This document shows, one piece after another, positions 54,057-62,824 of a stretch of 64,000 nt of DNA. How positions within the stretch are numbered: position 1 is the first letter of the stretch; each line of letters begins with the position of its first letter. A program made the translations under genes and the position numbers. The notes under the pieces were generated by a model. That model saw nothing but the letters and a program-made list of their open reading frames with translations. It was not told the DNA's origin and made no database searches. Origin of the DNA: Blastopirellula sediminis (GTDB taxonomy: Bacteria; Planctomycetota; Planctomycetia; Pirellulales; Pirellulaceae); assembly GCF_020966755.1 (NCBI RefSeq), contig NZ_JAJKFT010000010.1, positions 3,374,720 to 3,438,719 on the forward strand, read 5' to 3'.

Positions 54057-55127
54057 ATGAACGCCTCGGAAAGCCCCAAACGACGACCTCCCCGCAACTA
54101 TTTCTCGCGTCGAGAGCAGGTCCGCCTGTTCCTCCTCTCGGGCGCGTTGACGCTCACTTTCATCCTGATTTACCAGGCGGCCCAACCGTCCACCTGGCAA
54201 AAACTGTTCGGAGACGAAGGTCCTCCGCCGGTCGCTCAGGAAGAGATCGACACGCGGGTTCCCCGCAAAGCGGTCGAAGATGAGCCGATGGAAGGAGCGT
54301 TTAAGGTCGTTCCGCCAACTCCCTTCACCATGAACCGAACCGGCGCCAAAGTCGAAGCGGGGAAACCGGCCATCCCCGAAGAAGACTTGGCGACCATTCA
54401 AGACGACTCGGTCTTTCGGCAGGCGGAATATGGAGCGTGGCGCCAAATCTTCTATGCGCTGCAAAAGACGCCTGACGATTCATTAACTCCGGCTCAGGCC
54501 GAGCCGGTGCAGTTCGCCCAACTCTTTCGTCAGCCTGACGAGTATCGCGGCAAGTTGGTCGCGGTCTCCGGTACGGTCAAACGAGTCGTGAAGGTCGACG
54601 CCTCGAAGGAAGATCTGGGAGTTGATCATCTTTGGCAGATCTGGCTCTTCTCCGGCGCTGACGCCAACCCGATGGTGATCTATTCGCTGGAACTCCCGGA
54701 TCAGTTCCCGACCGGACTAAAGGTGAACGAACGAGCGACGATTGTCGGCGTCTTCTTCAAACGTTGGATTTATAAGGCGGAAGGAGGCATCTTCACCGCG
54801 CCGCTGCTGTTATCGAAGAGCGTCGCGTGGTCCCCTCCCCCGCAATACAAACCGATGTCGATGACGCAACTGGGAATCGGCATTGCCGTTTCGGTGGTCG
54901 TCGCCCTGGTGATCGCGACGTTGATTTTCCGCAAGAGTAACGACGCCGAATCCGTGGCCGAAAGAATGATCCGCGATCGCCAGGAAGAGAAGTTCCGTTC
55001 CGAAGTGGGCGAGATGGATACCGGCGTTTCGGTCCGCGACCAATTGAAAGCGGTCGCCGCCCAATTGGAACAGCGAACTAGTGATTCAAAAAGCGACGAG
55101 TCAGAAAGTGACGAGACGAATGCGTAG
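54057..55127 (+). CDS. Membrane protein with one OB-like repeat (paralogue of next gene)
   Basis: Membrane helices at about residues 23-40 (VRLFLLSGALTLTFILIY) and 272-290 (GIGIAVSVVVALVIATLIF) bracket an extracytoplasmic domain. Within it, the segment QPDEYRGKLVAVSGTVKRVVKV (about 160-180) and VFFKRWIYKA (about 232) match the second repeat of the downstream gene. The C-terminus is cytoplasmic and acidic. No known family. The first codons lie 76 bases from the divergent sigma-factor gene. Overlaps the next gene by 8 bases. Length 356 residues. Confidence 0.65.
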   Translation: MNASESPKRRPPRNYFSRREQVRLFLLSGALTLTFILIYQAAQPSTWQKLFGDEGPPPVAQEEIDTRVPRKAVEDEPMEGAFKVVPPTPFTMNRTGAKVEAGKPAIPEEDLATIQDDSVFRQAEYGAWRQIFYALQKTPDDSLTPAQAEPVQFAQLFRQPDEYRGKLVAVSGTVKRVVKVDASKEDLGVDHLWQIWLFSGADANPMVIYSLELPDQFPTGLKVNERATIVGVFFKRWIYKAEGGIFTAPLLLSKSVAWSPPPQYKPMSMTQLGIGIAVSVVVALVIATLIFRKSNDAESVAERMIRDRQEEKFRSEVGEMDTGVSVRDQLKAVAAQLEQRTSDSKSDESESDETNA

Positions 55128-56487
55128 TACCAGACGAAACGTCGCTTGGCTCTTCTCGATGGCAGTGATGATCTTGTCGGCGCCTTGCGTCAGTCGGGCC
55201 GATGTGCCTGATCCGAGCGAAGTCGACTTGTCGACTCCGCAAGGTTTCATGGCGGGGATCGGCTTCGATGAGAGCTATTACAAGATGTTCGACGACGCCC
55301 AGCCTCTCAACGAAGCGGAGCAAGAACCGCTGATCCGGCTGCTGTCCCGAATCCGCCGTCCGAAACCGAAGCAGGTCGAATCATGGCTCAAGATTGAGCC
55401 GGATTGGAAGGCGTATGCCGAAGAACCGGCGCCGTCGCGGCTCGATTGTTTCCTGCTGGTCGGTCGCGTGGTGAAGATCGAGAGCCGGCCGATTCTGCCG
55501 GAACTGGGCGCCGCCTACGAATTGGAAGACTTCTATTCGCTGGAAGTGATTCCCGACGGCGACAAGACTGGTTCAGTCAAACGGGTCGTCCTACTGTCCT
55601 TGGCGATTCCGGAGCGTTTCAAGCCGCTAGTCGATAAGGAAGAAGGCGCCATTAACCAGCCGATCAGCGCCGCGGCTTACTTTCTGAAGCGAATGACTCC
55701 GGTCGACGCCGAGGAGACCACGATTGCCGCGGTGACGCAGCGGGTCTCATGGCATCCCGATCAGGTTGACGCCCAGCTTGGAGTCAACGAAGGGCAAGTC
55801 TTGTTAGCGGCGCAAGGGGTTGATGTCGGCGAGTTTGACGCGGTCCGCGATCGGGCCTCTTTCTCAGGGCTTGAAAACGAATCGTTCTATCAATGTCTGT
55901 CAGCGGTCTCCTCCGTTCCGCGGGAAGAGTTGGCCAAAGCGGCGACGACGATTTCCTTGCCGCGGCTATTGACCGAACCGGAGCAATTTCGGGGCGCTGC
56001 GATGCGGGTGAGCGGTACGGTGCGGCGGATTACCAAGATCGTCGTCGATGAAGAGACGGCGCGACGCCGCGGTTTCGATCACTACTACGAGATCAATCTG
56101 TTTGTGCCGCTTAAGGCGCCGATCATTTCGCAGGCCCACGGCGACCCTGCGACGCGACGCGAGTTCAAGGACGCGTATCCCGTCGTACTCTGCTCTCGTC
56201 AGTTGCCGGAAGGGGGAAGCGTCAGCGACGATTTGCATCTTCCGGTGACGGCCGACTGTTTCTTTTACAAGGACTGGGCGTATCGTTCGCCGTTCATGTC
56301 GGACGAAGATTCGAATCGCCGTCAGGTCAGTCCCCTCTTCATCGTCGATCGCCCCCGCACGATGGAGGGCGCATCAACGGCCGAGGTGAATTCGATCGCG
56401 GTCTGGCTCTTGATTTTCGCCGTTATCGCTTCAAGTTTGGGGATTGGCGCCGGCGTGATGCTGGCGGGAAGTCGGAATCGACGGTAA
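55120..56487 (+). CDS. Exported membrane-anchored protein with two OB-like repeats
   Basis: The ATG at 55120 is preferred over GTG at 55081 because it directly begins a signal peptide (cut near SRA-DV). Two related domains follow: DCFLLVGRVVKIES with AAYFLKRM (about residues 115-205) and FRGAAMRVSGTVRRITKI with CFFYKDWAYRS (about 285-390). The second aligns with the single repeat of the upstream gene (VSGTVKR, FFKRWIY). A C-terminal helix anchors it (about 434-450, IAVWLLIFAVIASSLGIGAGVML). Overlap of starts and stops with the upstream gene suggests coupled expression. No enzymatic motif seen. Length 455 residues. Confidence 0.65.
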   Translation: MRSTRRNVAWLFSMAVMILSAPCVSRADVPDPSEVDLSTPQGFMAGIGFDESYYKMFDDAQPLNEAEQEPLIRLLSRIRRPKPKQVESWLKIEPDWKAYAEEPAPSRLDCFLLVGRVVKIESRPILPELGAAYELEDFYSLEVIPDGDKTGSVKRVVLLSLAIPERFKPLVDKEEGAINQPISAAAYFLKRMTPVDAEETTIAAVTQRVSWHPDQVDAQLGVNEGQVLLAAQGVDVGEFDAVRDRASFSGLENESFYQCLSAVSSVPREELAKAATTISLPRLLTEPEQFRGAAMRVSGTVRRITKIVVDEETARRRGFDHYYEINLFVPLKAPIISQAHGDPATRREFKDAYPVVLCSRQLPEGGSVSDDLHLPVTADCFFYKDWAYRSPFMSDEDSNRRQVSPLFIVDRPRTMEGASTAEVNSIAVWLLIFAVIASSLGIGAGVMLAGSRNRR

Positions 56488-56521
56488 AACAACGAGCGTC
56501 GTCGCATCACGGAGAACGAAC

Positions 56522-56785
56522 GTGGGATGGACAGCGCGGAAATCGATTACCTTGGGGCCGTTGCGCATCAACTTTAGCAAGAGCGGCGTCGGCTTTTCGT
56601 TCGGGATCACCGGCTTTCGCGGCGGCATGAGCGCTACCGGCAGAAAGTACGTCTCGGCCACCATTCCCGGGACCGGGATTCGCTATCAAAAGTCGGGCAA
56701 GACGTTGATGTCGTTGCTTGATTTCAGTCAGCCCGAAAAGAAAACAAAAAAACGAACTTACAAACGCAAGACAACGATTAGGTGA
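56522..56785 (+). CDS. DUF4236-family small protein
   Basis: GTG start at 56522 with CGGAGA upstream. The sequence GWTARKSITLGPLRINFSKSGVGFSFG and then GIPGTG-type TIPGTGIRYQK is the DUF4236 pattern (RKSIKIGPxxxxNxSKSGxGxSxG). Small domains of this type occur in membrane and phage-like contexts; function unknown. It has a Lys/Arg-rich tail. The stop overlaps the next start as GTGA (56782-56785), a sign of translational coupling. Length 87 residues. Confidence 0.75.
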   Translation: MGWTARKSITLGPLRINFSKSGVGFSFGITGFRGGMSATGRKYVSATIPGTGIRYQKSGKTLMSLLDFSQPEKKTKKRTYKRKTTIR

Positions 56786-57087
56786 AGAGCGTGGATATTC
56801 AATTTGTTCGCATGGTCCGTACCGACGCCTCGGAACGATTTGTCCTGCTAGGAGCGGATGGCGCCGAGCTTGGGATGTTCGACCTCCACTTTTTGACCAG
56901 CGGCAACGTAATCGGCTCGCTGATCCTGCTCGACGAAAGTTTGGCCGCAGGCGAATCGGTTGAAAAACTGTTGCACCGGATCGACGAAGAGCTGCTGCCG
57001 GCCGTCAGCCTGGACGAAAAGAATCTGTCGTTCACGGTAGTCAAAGGGGAATTGATCGGCACCTTCTCCTCGAACGACGAAGAATAG
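56782..57087 (+). CDS. Hypothetical small protein
   Basis: GTG start at 56782, coupled by GTGA to the upstream stop; another GTG at 56791 is possible. The 101 residues include IQFVRMVRTDASERFVLLGADGAELGMFDL and LTVVKGELIGTF-like beta strands with helix EKLLHRIDEELL, suggesting a single alpha/beta domain. No family recognised. The pentapeptide-repeat gene follows after 7 bases on the same strand. Confidence 0.55.
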   Translation: MKSVDIQFVRMVRTDASERFVLLGADGAELGMFDLHFLTSGNVIGSLILLDESLAAGESVEKLLHRIDEELLPAVSLDEKNLSFTVVKGELIGTFSSNDEE

Positions 57088-57094
57088 ACGGCGG

Positions 57095-57745
57095 ATGGCG
57101 AAAAAGACGTGGGGCTACGGATTATTGGCCCCGGACCTGCCGGCTGACGAAGATCTGACCCCCTGCTCGGTCGAAACGATTGCTGAGGATCAAGCGTACG
57201 AGCGGGTCTTGATCCGCGGGCAGCGCACCTCGGGGACGATCGATCGGTTGACGATCGCCGAATCGCGACTGGACCAGGTCGCGTGGCCCGAAGCGAAGCT
57301 GCCGGAGGTGCTGCTCCGCGACGTGCAGGGATCGACCTGCGACTTCTCCAACGCCCAGATGCCGGGGGGCGAATTTCAGCAGGTCGAACTGGTCGGCGCG
57401 AAGCTGATCGGGATCGACTTTACTGACGCCGCCTGGCGGAATGTTGTGCTGACCCGCTGTAATCTTTCGTTCTGCACATGGCGCGGGGCCAAGCTAAAGA
57501 ACGTTCGCTTTGAAGACTGCGAACTGGGAGACGCCGACTTCTACCTGGTTCAGTTTGAATCGGTCGAATGGATCGATTGCCGATTGCGTCGCAGTCGGTT
57601 TTACGGCGCCCGTTTTACCGAAACGAAGATGACGCGGTGCGACCTGCTCGATCTGGGCGCTGCGGCGGACGACTTGCGGAAGCTGAAGATGGACGCTGCT
57701 GGTTGGCTGCAACTGGCGCCTCTGTTTGACGTAACGATTGACTAG
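57095..57745 (+). CDS. Pentapeptide-repeat protein
   Basis: Residues about 60-185 show A(N/D)Lxx-type repeats, for example VELVGAKLIGIDF, CNLSFCTWRGAKLKNVRFEDCELGDADF and CRLRRSRFYGARFTETKMTRCDLLDL, which form a right-handed beta-helix. Many such proteins mimic DNA and affect DNA gyrase, but others have unknown roles, and no such function can be assigned here. The ATG lies 7 bases after the previous stop. Length 216 residues. Confidence 0.8.
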   Translation: MAKKTWGYGLLAPDLPADEDLTPCSVETIAEDQAYERVLIRGQRTSGTIDRLTIAESRLDQVAWPEAKLPEVLLRDVQGSTCDFSNAQMPGGEFQQVELVGAKLIGIDFTDAAWRNVVLTRCNLSFCTWRGAKLKNVRFEDCELGDADFYLVQFESVEWIDCRLRRSRFYGARFTETKMTRCDLLDLGAAADDLRKLKMDAAGWLQLAPLFDVTID

Positions 57746-57835
57746 CCGGATTCGGGGGTTTTGATTGCTTCTGTGACCGGGGGGAAATATCTTGCAAGGA
57801 TTGGTTAACGCCCCTTGCTTGAAAGCCCCAAGTCC

Positions 57836-58663
57836 ATGAATCGAATCGTATTGCTCCTTGCTCTGTTGTTGCCAAGCGTAGTGATCCATTCTTCCGCGGC
57901 GCAAGCTCCTCGTCGTGAAGTTCAATGGGTAAATTCCGATATCGCCAAGGCGCCAGGACTGTCGCATAAGATTTTGGACAGCAAGGCGCTCGGACATGAC
58001 GTTGGATACGTCGTCTGGACGCCGCCGCAGTTCGACGACAGCGGAAAGACTCGCTATCCGGTCGTCTACTTTCTGCATGGCGCCGGCGGTTCGGAAAAGT
58101 CGGACTCCGCCGGTTTCTCATCAATGGTTGCCGGGGCGATTCGCAGCGGTAAGTTTCCCGCCGCGATTTGCGTCTTTCCCAACGGCGGCATGAGCGGCTA
58201 TCGAGCGGAGGTCGAGAAGATGATCGTCGACGAATTGATTCCGCTGATCGACAATGAGTATCCGACCAGGGCGGAGCAGTCGTCGCGCGTTGTCTGCGGT
58301 TTTTCGATGGGAGGCGCGGGATCGGTTCGACTATCGCTGGAACATCCCGATTTGTTCGCCGCCGCCGGAAGTTGGGGTGGCGCACTCAACTGGCGCGGAC
58401 GGGCCGAAGATAGCACGATGCTGCCGGTCGCCAAACAAAACGCCGGAACGCTAAAGAAGAACAACTTCGCCCTGCTGACGATCAACGGCGATCAGGATCA
58501 TCCCGAAGGGTTCGACCTACTGAAAGAGATTTTGACGGCGGCTGAAGTCCCGCACGAAACGCTCGTTCTGCCGGAAACCAATCACAATCTCGGCAAGTAC
58601 TATAACGGCTCCAAAGAGAAGACGCTGCAGTTTCTGGCGACGCATCTAACCGAGTCGAATTAA
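57836..58663 (+). CDS. Secreted alpha/beta-hydrolase esterase (esterase D-like)
   Basis: ATG at 57836 begins a signal peptide (1-22, cut near AAQA). Catalytic triad candidates: Ser157 in CGFSMGG, Asp221 in NGDQDHP and His250 in ETNHNLG; oxyanion HG at 81-82 (FLHGAGGS). The layout matches putative esterases of the esterase D/feruloyl esterase group. The substrate is not known; export suggests a polymer or periplasmic ester. The gene is convergent with the NDH-2 gene, 18 bases apart. Length 275 residues. Confidence 0.85.
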   Translation: MNRIVLLLALLLPSVVIHSSAAQAPRREVQWVNSDIAKAPGLSHKILDSKALGHDVGYVVWTPPQFDDSGKTRYPVVYFLHGAGGSEKSDSAGFSSMVAGAIRSGKFPAAICVFPNGGMSGYRAEVEKMIVDELIPLIDNEYPTRAEQSSRVVCGFSMGGAGSVRLSLEHPDLFAAAGSWGGALNWRGRAEDSTMLPVAKQNAGTLKKNNFALLTINGDQDHPEGFDLLKEILTAAEVPHETLVLPETNHNLGKYYNGSKEKTLQFLATHLTESN

Positions 58664-58681
58664 CGTGGCGGCCTGACTTCG

Positions 58682-59989
58682 CTACGAGTTCAAAATATCC
58701 TGCAGCTCTTCCTGGCGATAATCTTCACCGGTGATCAAGCGGGCCGAGCGATTGAAGGTGGAGTAAGCCCAACTCCATTGCATCAGCACGAGCAGGCGGC
58801 TTTCGAACTGGATCAGCTTCATCAAGTGAATGACCAGCCAGAGGACCCACGCGACGAAGCCGGTATATTTCCATTTGCCGAGCACCGCGACCGCTTTCGA
58901 GCGGCCGATCGTCGCCAGGCTGCCGGGGTCATGGTAGTGGAACGGATCGACCGGTTTGCCTTGCAGACGTTTGACGATCGTCTTCGCGGCGTATTGCCCT
59001 TGTTGCATCGCGACCGGAGCGACGCCAGGCAGCGGGTGTTCGCCTTGATGCGCGTAGCAGGCCATATCGCCGATCACGAAGATCTCGGGATGGCCGGCGA
59101 TCGTGCAATCGGGCTCGGTCATGACGCGTCCGCCGCGATCGGTTTTCGCGCCGGTCTTTTCGGCCAGCTTGCGACCTAGCGGATTCGCTTGCACGCCGGC
59201 CGCCCAGATGATCGTTTTTGCTCGGATGGTCGTTTCTTCATCATTGTGCGAAACGACGACCGAGTCTTCCTCGACGTTGCACACCTTGTGGTGGTTGTGA
59301 ACTTCCACGCCAAGTTTGACCAGCGCGTCATGCGCGTAGGTCGACAGTTCCACTGGGAAGGGCGCCAGGACGCGCTCTCCGGCGTCGACCAGCAGGATCC
59401 GCGCATCGGCGGGGTTAATGTTGCGGAAGTCGTACTTCATCGTGTTGTGCGAGATCTCGGCCAAGGCGCCGGCCAACTCGACGCCGGTCGGACCGCCGCC
59501 GACGATGACGAAGGTCAGCAACTCTTCGCGGAGTTTCGGATCGGTCTCTCGTTCCGCTTGCTCAAAGGCGGAGAGGACGCGGCGGCGGATTTCGGTCGCA
59601 TCTTCGATCGACTTCAGGCCAGGCGAAAGCTTCGCCCATTGATTCTGCCCGAAGTAGCCGGTCTCGGCCCCGGCGGCGACGATCAGCGAGTCGTATGCAA
59701 TTTCGCCGTCGTGCAGGATCACCTTTTTATTTTCAGGATCGAAGTCGGCGACGTCGGCCATCACCACTTCGGTATTGCGCTGACGGACCAGGATTCGCCG
59801 CAGCGGCGCGGCGATGTTGGCCGGAGAGAGCCCGCCGGTCGCGACCTGGTAAAGGAGCGGCTGGAACAAGTGAAAGTTCCGCCGATCGACCATCGTCACT
59901 TGGACCGGCGACGAACCCAAGCTGCGCGCCGCGTAGAGGCCGCCAAAGCCGCCTCCGATAATCACTACTCGATGCGTTTCGCCCTTCAT
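58682..59989 (-). CDS. ndh: Type II NADH dehydrogenase (NDH-2)
   Basis: Non-proton-pumping NADH:quinone oxidoreductase on the cytoplasmic face of the membrane. ATG at 59989 with GGAGA upstream. FAD-binding VVIIGGGFGG (residues 8-17), NADH-binding FVIVGGGPTGVELAGALAE, and the second FAD motif EIFVIGDMA are present. The C-terminal helices (VAWVLWLVIHLMKLIQFESRLLVLMQW) give the membrane anchor typical of NDH-2. The length is 435 residues. It is transcribed alone, divergent from the following gene. Confidence 0.93.
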   Translation of the reverse strand: MKGETHRVVIIGGGFGGLYAARSLGSSPVQVTMVDRRNFHLFQPLLYQVATGGLSPANIAAPLRRILVRQRNTEVVMADVADFDPENKKVILHDGEIAYDSLIVAAGAETGYFGQNQWAKLSPGLKSIEDATEIRRRVLSAFEQAERETDPKLREELLTFVIVGGGPTGVELAGALAEISHNTMKYDFRNINPADARILLVDAGERVLAPFPVELSTYAHDALVKLGVEVHNHHKVCNVEEDSVVVSHNDEETTIRAKTIIWAAGVQANPLGRKLAEKTGAKTDRGGRVMTEPDCTIAGHPEIFVIGDMACYAHQGEHPLPGVAPVAMQQGQYAAKTIVKRLQGKPVDPFHYHDPGSLATIGRSKAVAVLGKWKYTGFVAWVLWLVIHLMKLIQFESRLLVLMQWSWAYSTFNRSARLITGEDYRQEELQDILNS

Positions 59990-60131
59990 GGAGGATCTCC
60001 CAGGTGAGTTTGGGACTTTCATTGTCGCGATTTCTGGAATTCCTTGAAGCAGGGCGCCTTTTGCGGATAATCAAAACCATGCGCGGATGGCATCTTTTGA
60101 CTCTCCCCTGCCCTGGATTAAGGAATTCGAC

Positions 60132-61232
60132 ATGCGGACGACGCTTGGAGCCTTCGTGCTCAGTTTGACGATGGTCGCTGGTTTACATGCCGCCGATGCG
60201 GAAATGTACGGCCTGAAAAAAGGAACGCCCGAAATAAAATCGGCCGGACCGCTCGCTTTCGCCCCAGACGGAGTATTGCTGGTCGGCGATCCGAAATCGG
60301 CCGCCGTGTTCGCCATCGCTACGGGGGAAAAACCGGGCGCCCCGGAAAAGGTGAAGTTCGAGATCGCCTCGCTGCGCGAAAAACTCGCCAAGGTGCTCGG
60401 TGGCAGTCCGGCTGATCTGAATATCGCGGATCTGGCGGTTAATCCGGAAACAGGCACGGTTTATCTGTCGGTCGCTTCCGGCGGCAAGCCGGCGCTGGTG
60501 AAGATCGACGCCGATCAGAACATCACCTCGATCGCGCTGAAAGACGTTCCCTTCGCCCAGGTAGAGCTATCGGATGCTCCGGCCGACGAATTGAGCGGCG
60601 AAGGTCGTCGTCGTCGCAACCTGCGTAACGAGTCGATTACCGATATCGCCTATGCCGACGGTCAGGTCATCGTTACCGGTCTGGCGGCCGGCGAAGGCGC
60701 CTCGGCGGTTCGCAGCGTGCCGTTCCCCTTCACCACCGGCGATCAACTGTCGCGGATCGAAATCTTCCACGCCGCTCACGGACGTGACGAAGATACGGCC
60801 GTGGTTCGCACGTTCGTGCCGTTTAACATCGGCGGCGAACCTCACGTGCTGGCCGGCTTTACCTGCACGCCGCTGGTCAAGTTCCCGGTCAAGCAACTGC
60901 AGACGCAGGAAAAAGTGAAAGGGACGACGGTCGCCGAACTCGGCAATCGCAATCAGCCGCTCGACATGATCGTCTACGAAAAGGATGGCAAGACCTTCCT
61001 GCTGTCGGCCAACTCGGCTCGCGGCGTGATGAAGATCAGCACTGACGATCTGGAACGGGAAGAAGGTTTGACCGAACCGGTTAAAGGTGGCGGCACCGCT
61101 GGCCAGTCGTACGAAACGATCGGCGACCTGGAAGGAGTTGTGCAGTTGGCCAAGCTGAACGACACGAGCGCCGTCGTCGTGATCCAAGGCGCCGACAACG
61201 GCTGGACTCTGAAGTCGGTCCCACTGCCGTAA
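60132..61232 (+). CDS. Secreted hypothetical protein
   Basis: ATG at 60132 chosen for AAGGA upstream and the signal peptide it begins (1-20, cut near LHA-AD). The 366 residues contain beta-propeller-like strands (VAVNPETGTVYLSVASGGKPALVKIDADQN-type, LAFAPDGVLLVGDPKSAAVFAI), possibly a degenerate propeller or quinoprotein-like fold. The central EGRRRRNLRNESITDIAYADGQVIVTG is basic. No catalytic motif. Ends in a perfect palindromic terminator. Confidence 0.65.
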   Translation: MRTTLGAFVLSLTMVAGLHAADAEMYGLKKGTPEIKSAGPLAFAPDGVLLVGDPKSAAVFAIATGEKPGAPEKVKFEIASLREKLAKVLGGSPADLNIADLAVNPETGTVYLSVASGGKPALVKIDADQNITSIALKDVPFAQVELSDAPADELSGEGRRRRNLRNESITDIAYADGQVIVTGLAAGEGASAVRSVPFPFTTGDQLSRIEIFHAAHGRDEDTAVVRTFVPFNIGGEPHVLAGFTCTPLVKFPVKQLQTQEKVKGTTVAELGNRNQPLDMIVYEKDGKTFLLSANSARGVMKISTDDLEREEGLTEPVKGGGTAGQSYETIGDLEGVVQLAKLNDTSAVVVIQGADNGWTLKSVPLP

Positions 61233-61254
61233 GGCGGATTTGACGTAACATTCC

Positions 61255-61292
61255 GGGCGCCACGGCTCACAGAGCCGTGGCGCCCTTTTTTT
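61255..61292 (+). terminator. Terminator with CACGGCTC palindrome and T7 run
   Basis: The 14-base arms GGGCGCCACGGCTC and GAGCCGTGGCGCCC pair perfectly around ACA and TTTTTTT follows. The core equals that at 17535-17567; outer stem bases differ in a compensating way (GC here, AT in CGT/ACG there). Confidence 0.9.
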
Positions 61293-61423
61293 GTGGTTAG
61301 CCCTGAAAGCTCCTGCTTTCTGGGCGGCGCAGCCGCAGGAAGCATCAAAGCCAGGTCATGTAGTCTAGGGAGGCGCCGATTCCTATCCGGCCGCGGAGCG
61401 ATGCTTCCTGGCGACGTTGTCGC

Positions 61424-61447
61424 CCCAGATAGCGGCAGCTATCTGGG
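61424..61447 (-). terminator. Hairpin after thiE
   Basis: Arms CCCAGATAGC and GCTATCTGGG pair around GGCA directly beside the thiE stop (61448). No T-run follows on the minus strand, so it could be an RNA-stability hairpin or a dispersed palindrome. It lies in the 215-base gap that also has inverted GGAAGCATC/GATGCTTCC copies. Confidence 0.4.
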
Positions 61448-62518
61448 CTAATCAGTTTGAAGAATTGCTCGCAGTTTCGCGGCCGCACTCTTCGGATCTT
61501 TGGCGGCTGCGACCGCTCCGCTCACCGCCACGCGAGTCAGTCCTGCGTCGATCACTTGACCGACATTCTCGGCGGAGATGCCACCAATCGCGAAAGCCGG
61601 CAAGCGGATCTCATCGGCCACTTGTCGCACCAGATCGAGTCCAGGGAACTGATCAAACGATTTCGTTTGCGACGGAAACGTCGGTCCGACGCCAATGTAG
61701 TCAGCGCCATCGAGAACCGCGCGGCGAGCTTGTTCGATGCTGTGCGTTGAGACGCCGACCAATTTGTCGACGCCGAGAATCGCGCGTGCTTCTTTAACTG
61801 ACAGTTCTTCCTGTCCCACGTGTACTCCATCGGCGCCAGCCAGCGCTGCGATGTCTACGCGGTCGTTAACGATGAAAAAAGTGGAACTTTCGCTCGTCAT
61901 TTTGCGCAAATGTCGCGCTCGTTCGAGCAGCGTTTTGTCGTCGAGTCGCTTGTCGCGAAGTTGCAAAATATCAACTCCGCCAGCGATCAACTCGCCTGCG
62001 AGTTGCGCGAAATGTTCCGCGTCACGCCCACCATCGATCAGCACATAGAGGCGCGCGTCGGCCAGTCTCGCGCCGTTCTCGCGCGTCGTGGTGATCGCTT
62101 TCTCGAGCGTGTAGCTGCGGTATCGGAGTTGTTCGAAATGGGACGAAACTGCCGGCTGCACCAGCTTGCTGAATTCCTCCAGCGTCCGGAGCGACTGCTG
62201 GGCCCGTTTGAGGTTCGAGATGGCAATCTGGGCAAGATCGGTTCTTGCCTGTTCCGCTTCGGTGGAAACCGTCACGCCGACGTCGGCTTGCGTATCTCTC
62301 GCCCTGTGCAGCGTTTCGGACGAGAAAAGCTTGAGTGTGGCGGTCAGGTCGTGGCGGAGGTTTTTCACCTGCGTGGTTAAATGACGATCATCCAGGCCGA
62401 AACGGACGAAATCTTCGACAACCCGCAATCCTTCGGCCGCTCGGTTGGCGGCGGCGTCGATGGCACGCCAGGCGGTTATGGTCGAATGGGGGTTTGCTGG
62501 CTGCGAGTCGTGCGACAT
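61448..62518 (-). CDS. thiE: Thiamine-phosphate synthase with N-terminal helical domain
   Basis: Joins HMP-pyrophosphate and HET-phosphate to form thiamine phosphate. Residues about 155-356 are a TIM-barrel ThiE domain: LQLRDK, NDRVDIA, ADGVHVGQE (HMP-binding), GVGPTFPSQTK (phosphate loop) and FAIGGISAENV. Residues 1-150 are an all-helical domain (AIDAAANRAAEGLRVVEDFVRF; NLRHDLTA) as found fused to ThiE in planctomycetes and cyanobacteria. Whether this part adds activity is not known. ATG at 62518. Confidence 0.92.
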   Translation of the reverse strand: MSHDSQPANPHSTITAWRAIDAAANRAAEGLRVVEDFVRFGLDDRHLTTQVKNLRHDLTATLKLFSSETLHRARDTQADVGVTVSTEAEQARTDLAQIAISNLKRAQQSLRTLEEFSKLVQPAVSSHFEQLRYRSYTLEKAITTTRENGARLADARLYVLIDGGRDAEHFAQLAGELIAGGVDILQLRDKRLDDKTLLERARHLRKMTSESSTFFIVNDRVDIAALAGADGVHVGQEELSVKEARAILGVDKLVGVSTHSIEQARRAVLDGADYIGVGPTFPSQTKSFDQFPGLDLVRQVADEIRLPAFAIGGISAENVGQVIDAGLTRVAVSGAVAAAKDPKSAAAKLRAILQTD

Positions 62519-62824
62519 CCGATATTTCCTGGGGTATTAGTCATCCCGATTGTAGAGACTCTGGCCCAGTGGGGCATTAGGGGCGAACATTTCACGTAAA
62601 CGACGCCTGGGGCAAGGGTTGCTGAGTTGCCGCCATTTCCTTGCGATAGAAGTATCGGTTACATCGTTACCTTTAGAGATTTTGATCCTGTTCGCCCAAA
62701 GTGCGTAAGTTCATGGCGTTTCTTTAGTTGCCTTGCTTGCGCTTTATTTGCGAGTTAGAATTCCCAGGCGATTCCGACCGATCGCTCCGCTGTGCGGAGT
62801 TTGATCGCTTCTGGAGAGGTAGGG
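62519..62824. other. Divergent upstream region of thiE and the TPR membrane-protein gene
   Basis: A 306-base gap between divergent genes that should contain both promoters. No TPP riboswitch (THI-box) pattern such as CUGAGA with GGGUGC was recognised upstream of thiE. No repeat or gene seen. Confidence 0.5.

Noticed and set aside
62519-62824. TPP riboswitch before thiE
   Set aside because: No conserved THI-box elements were recognised in the 306-base gap.
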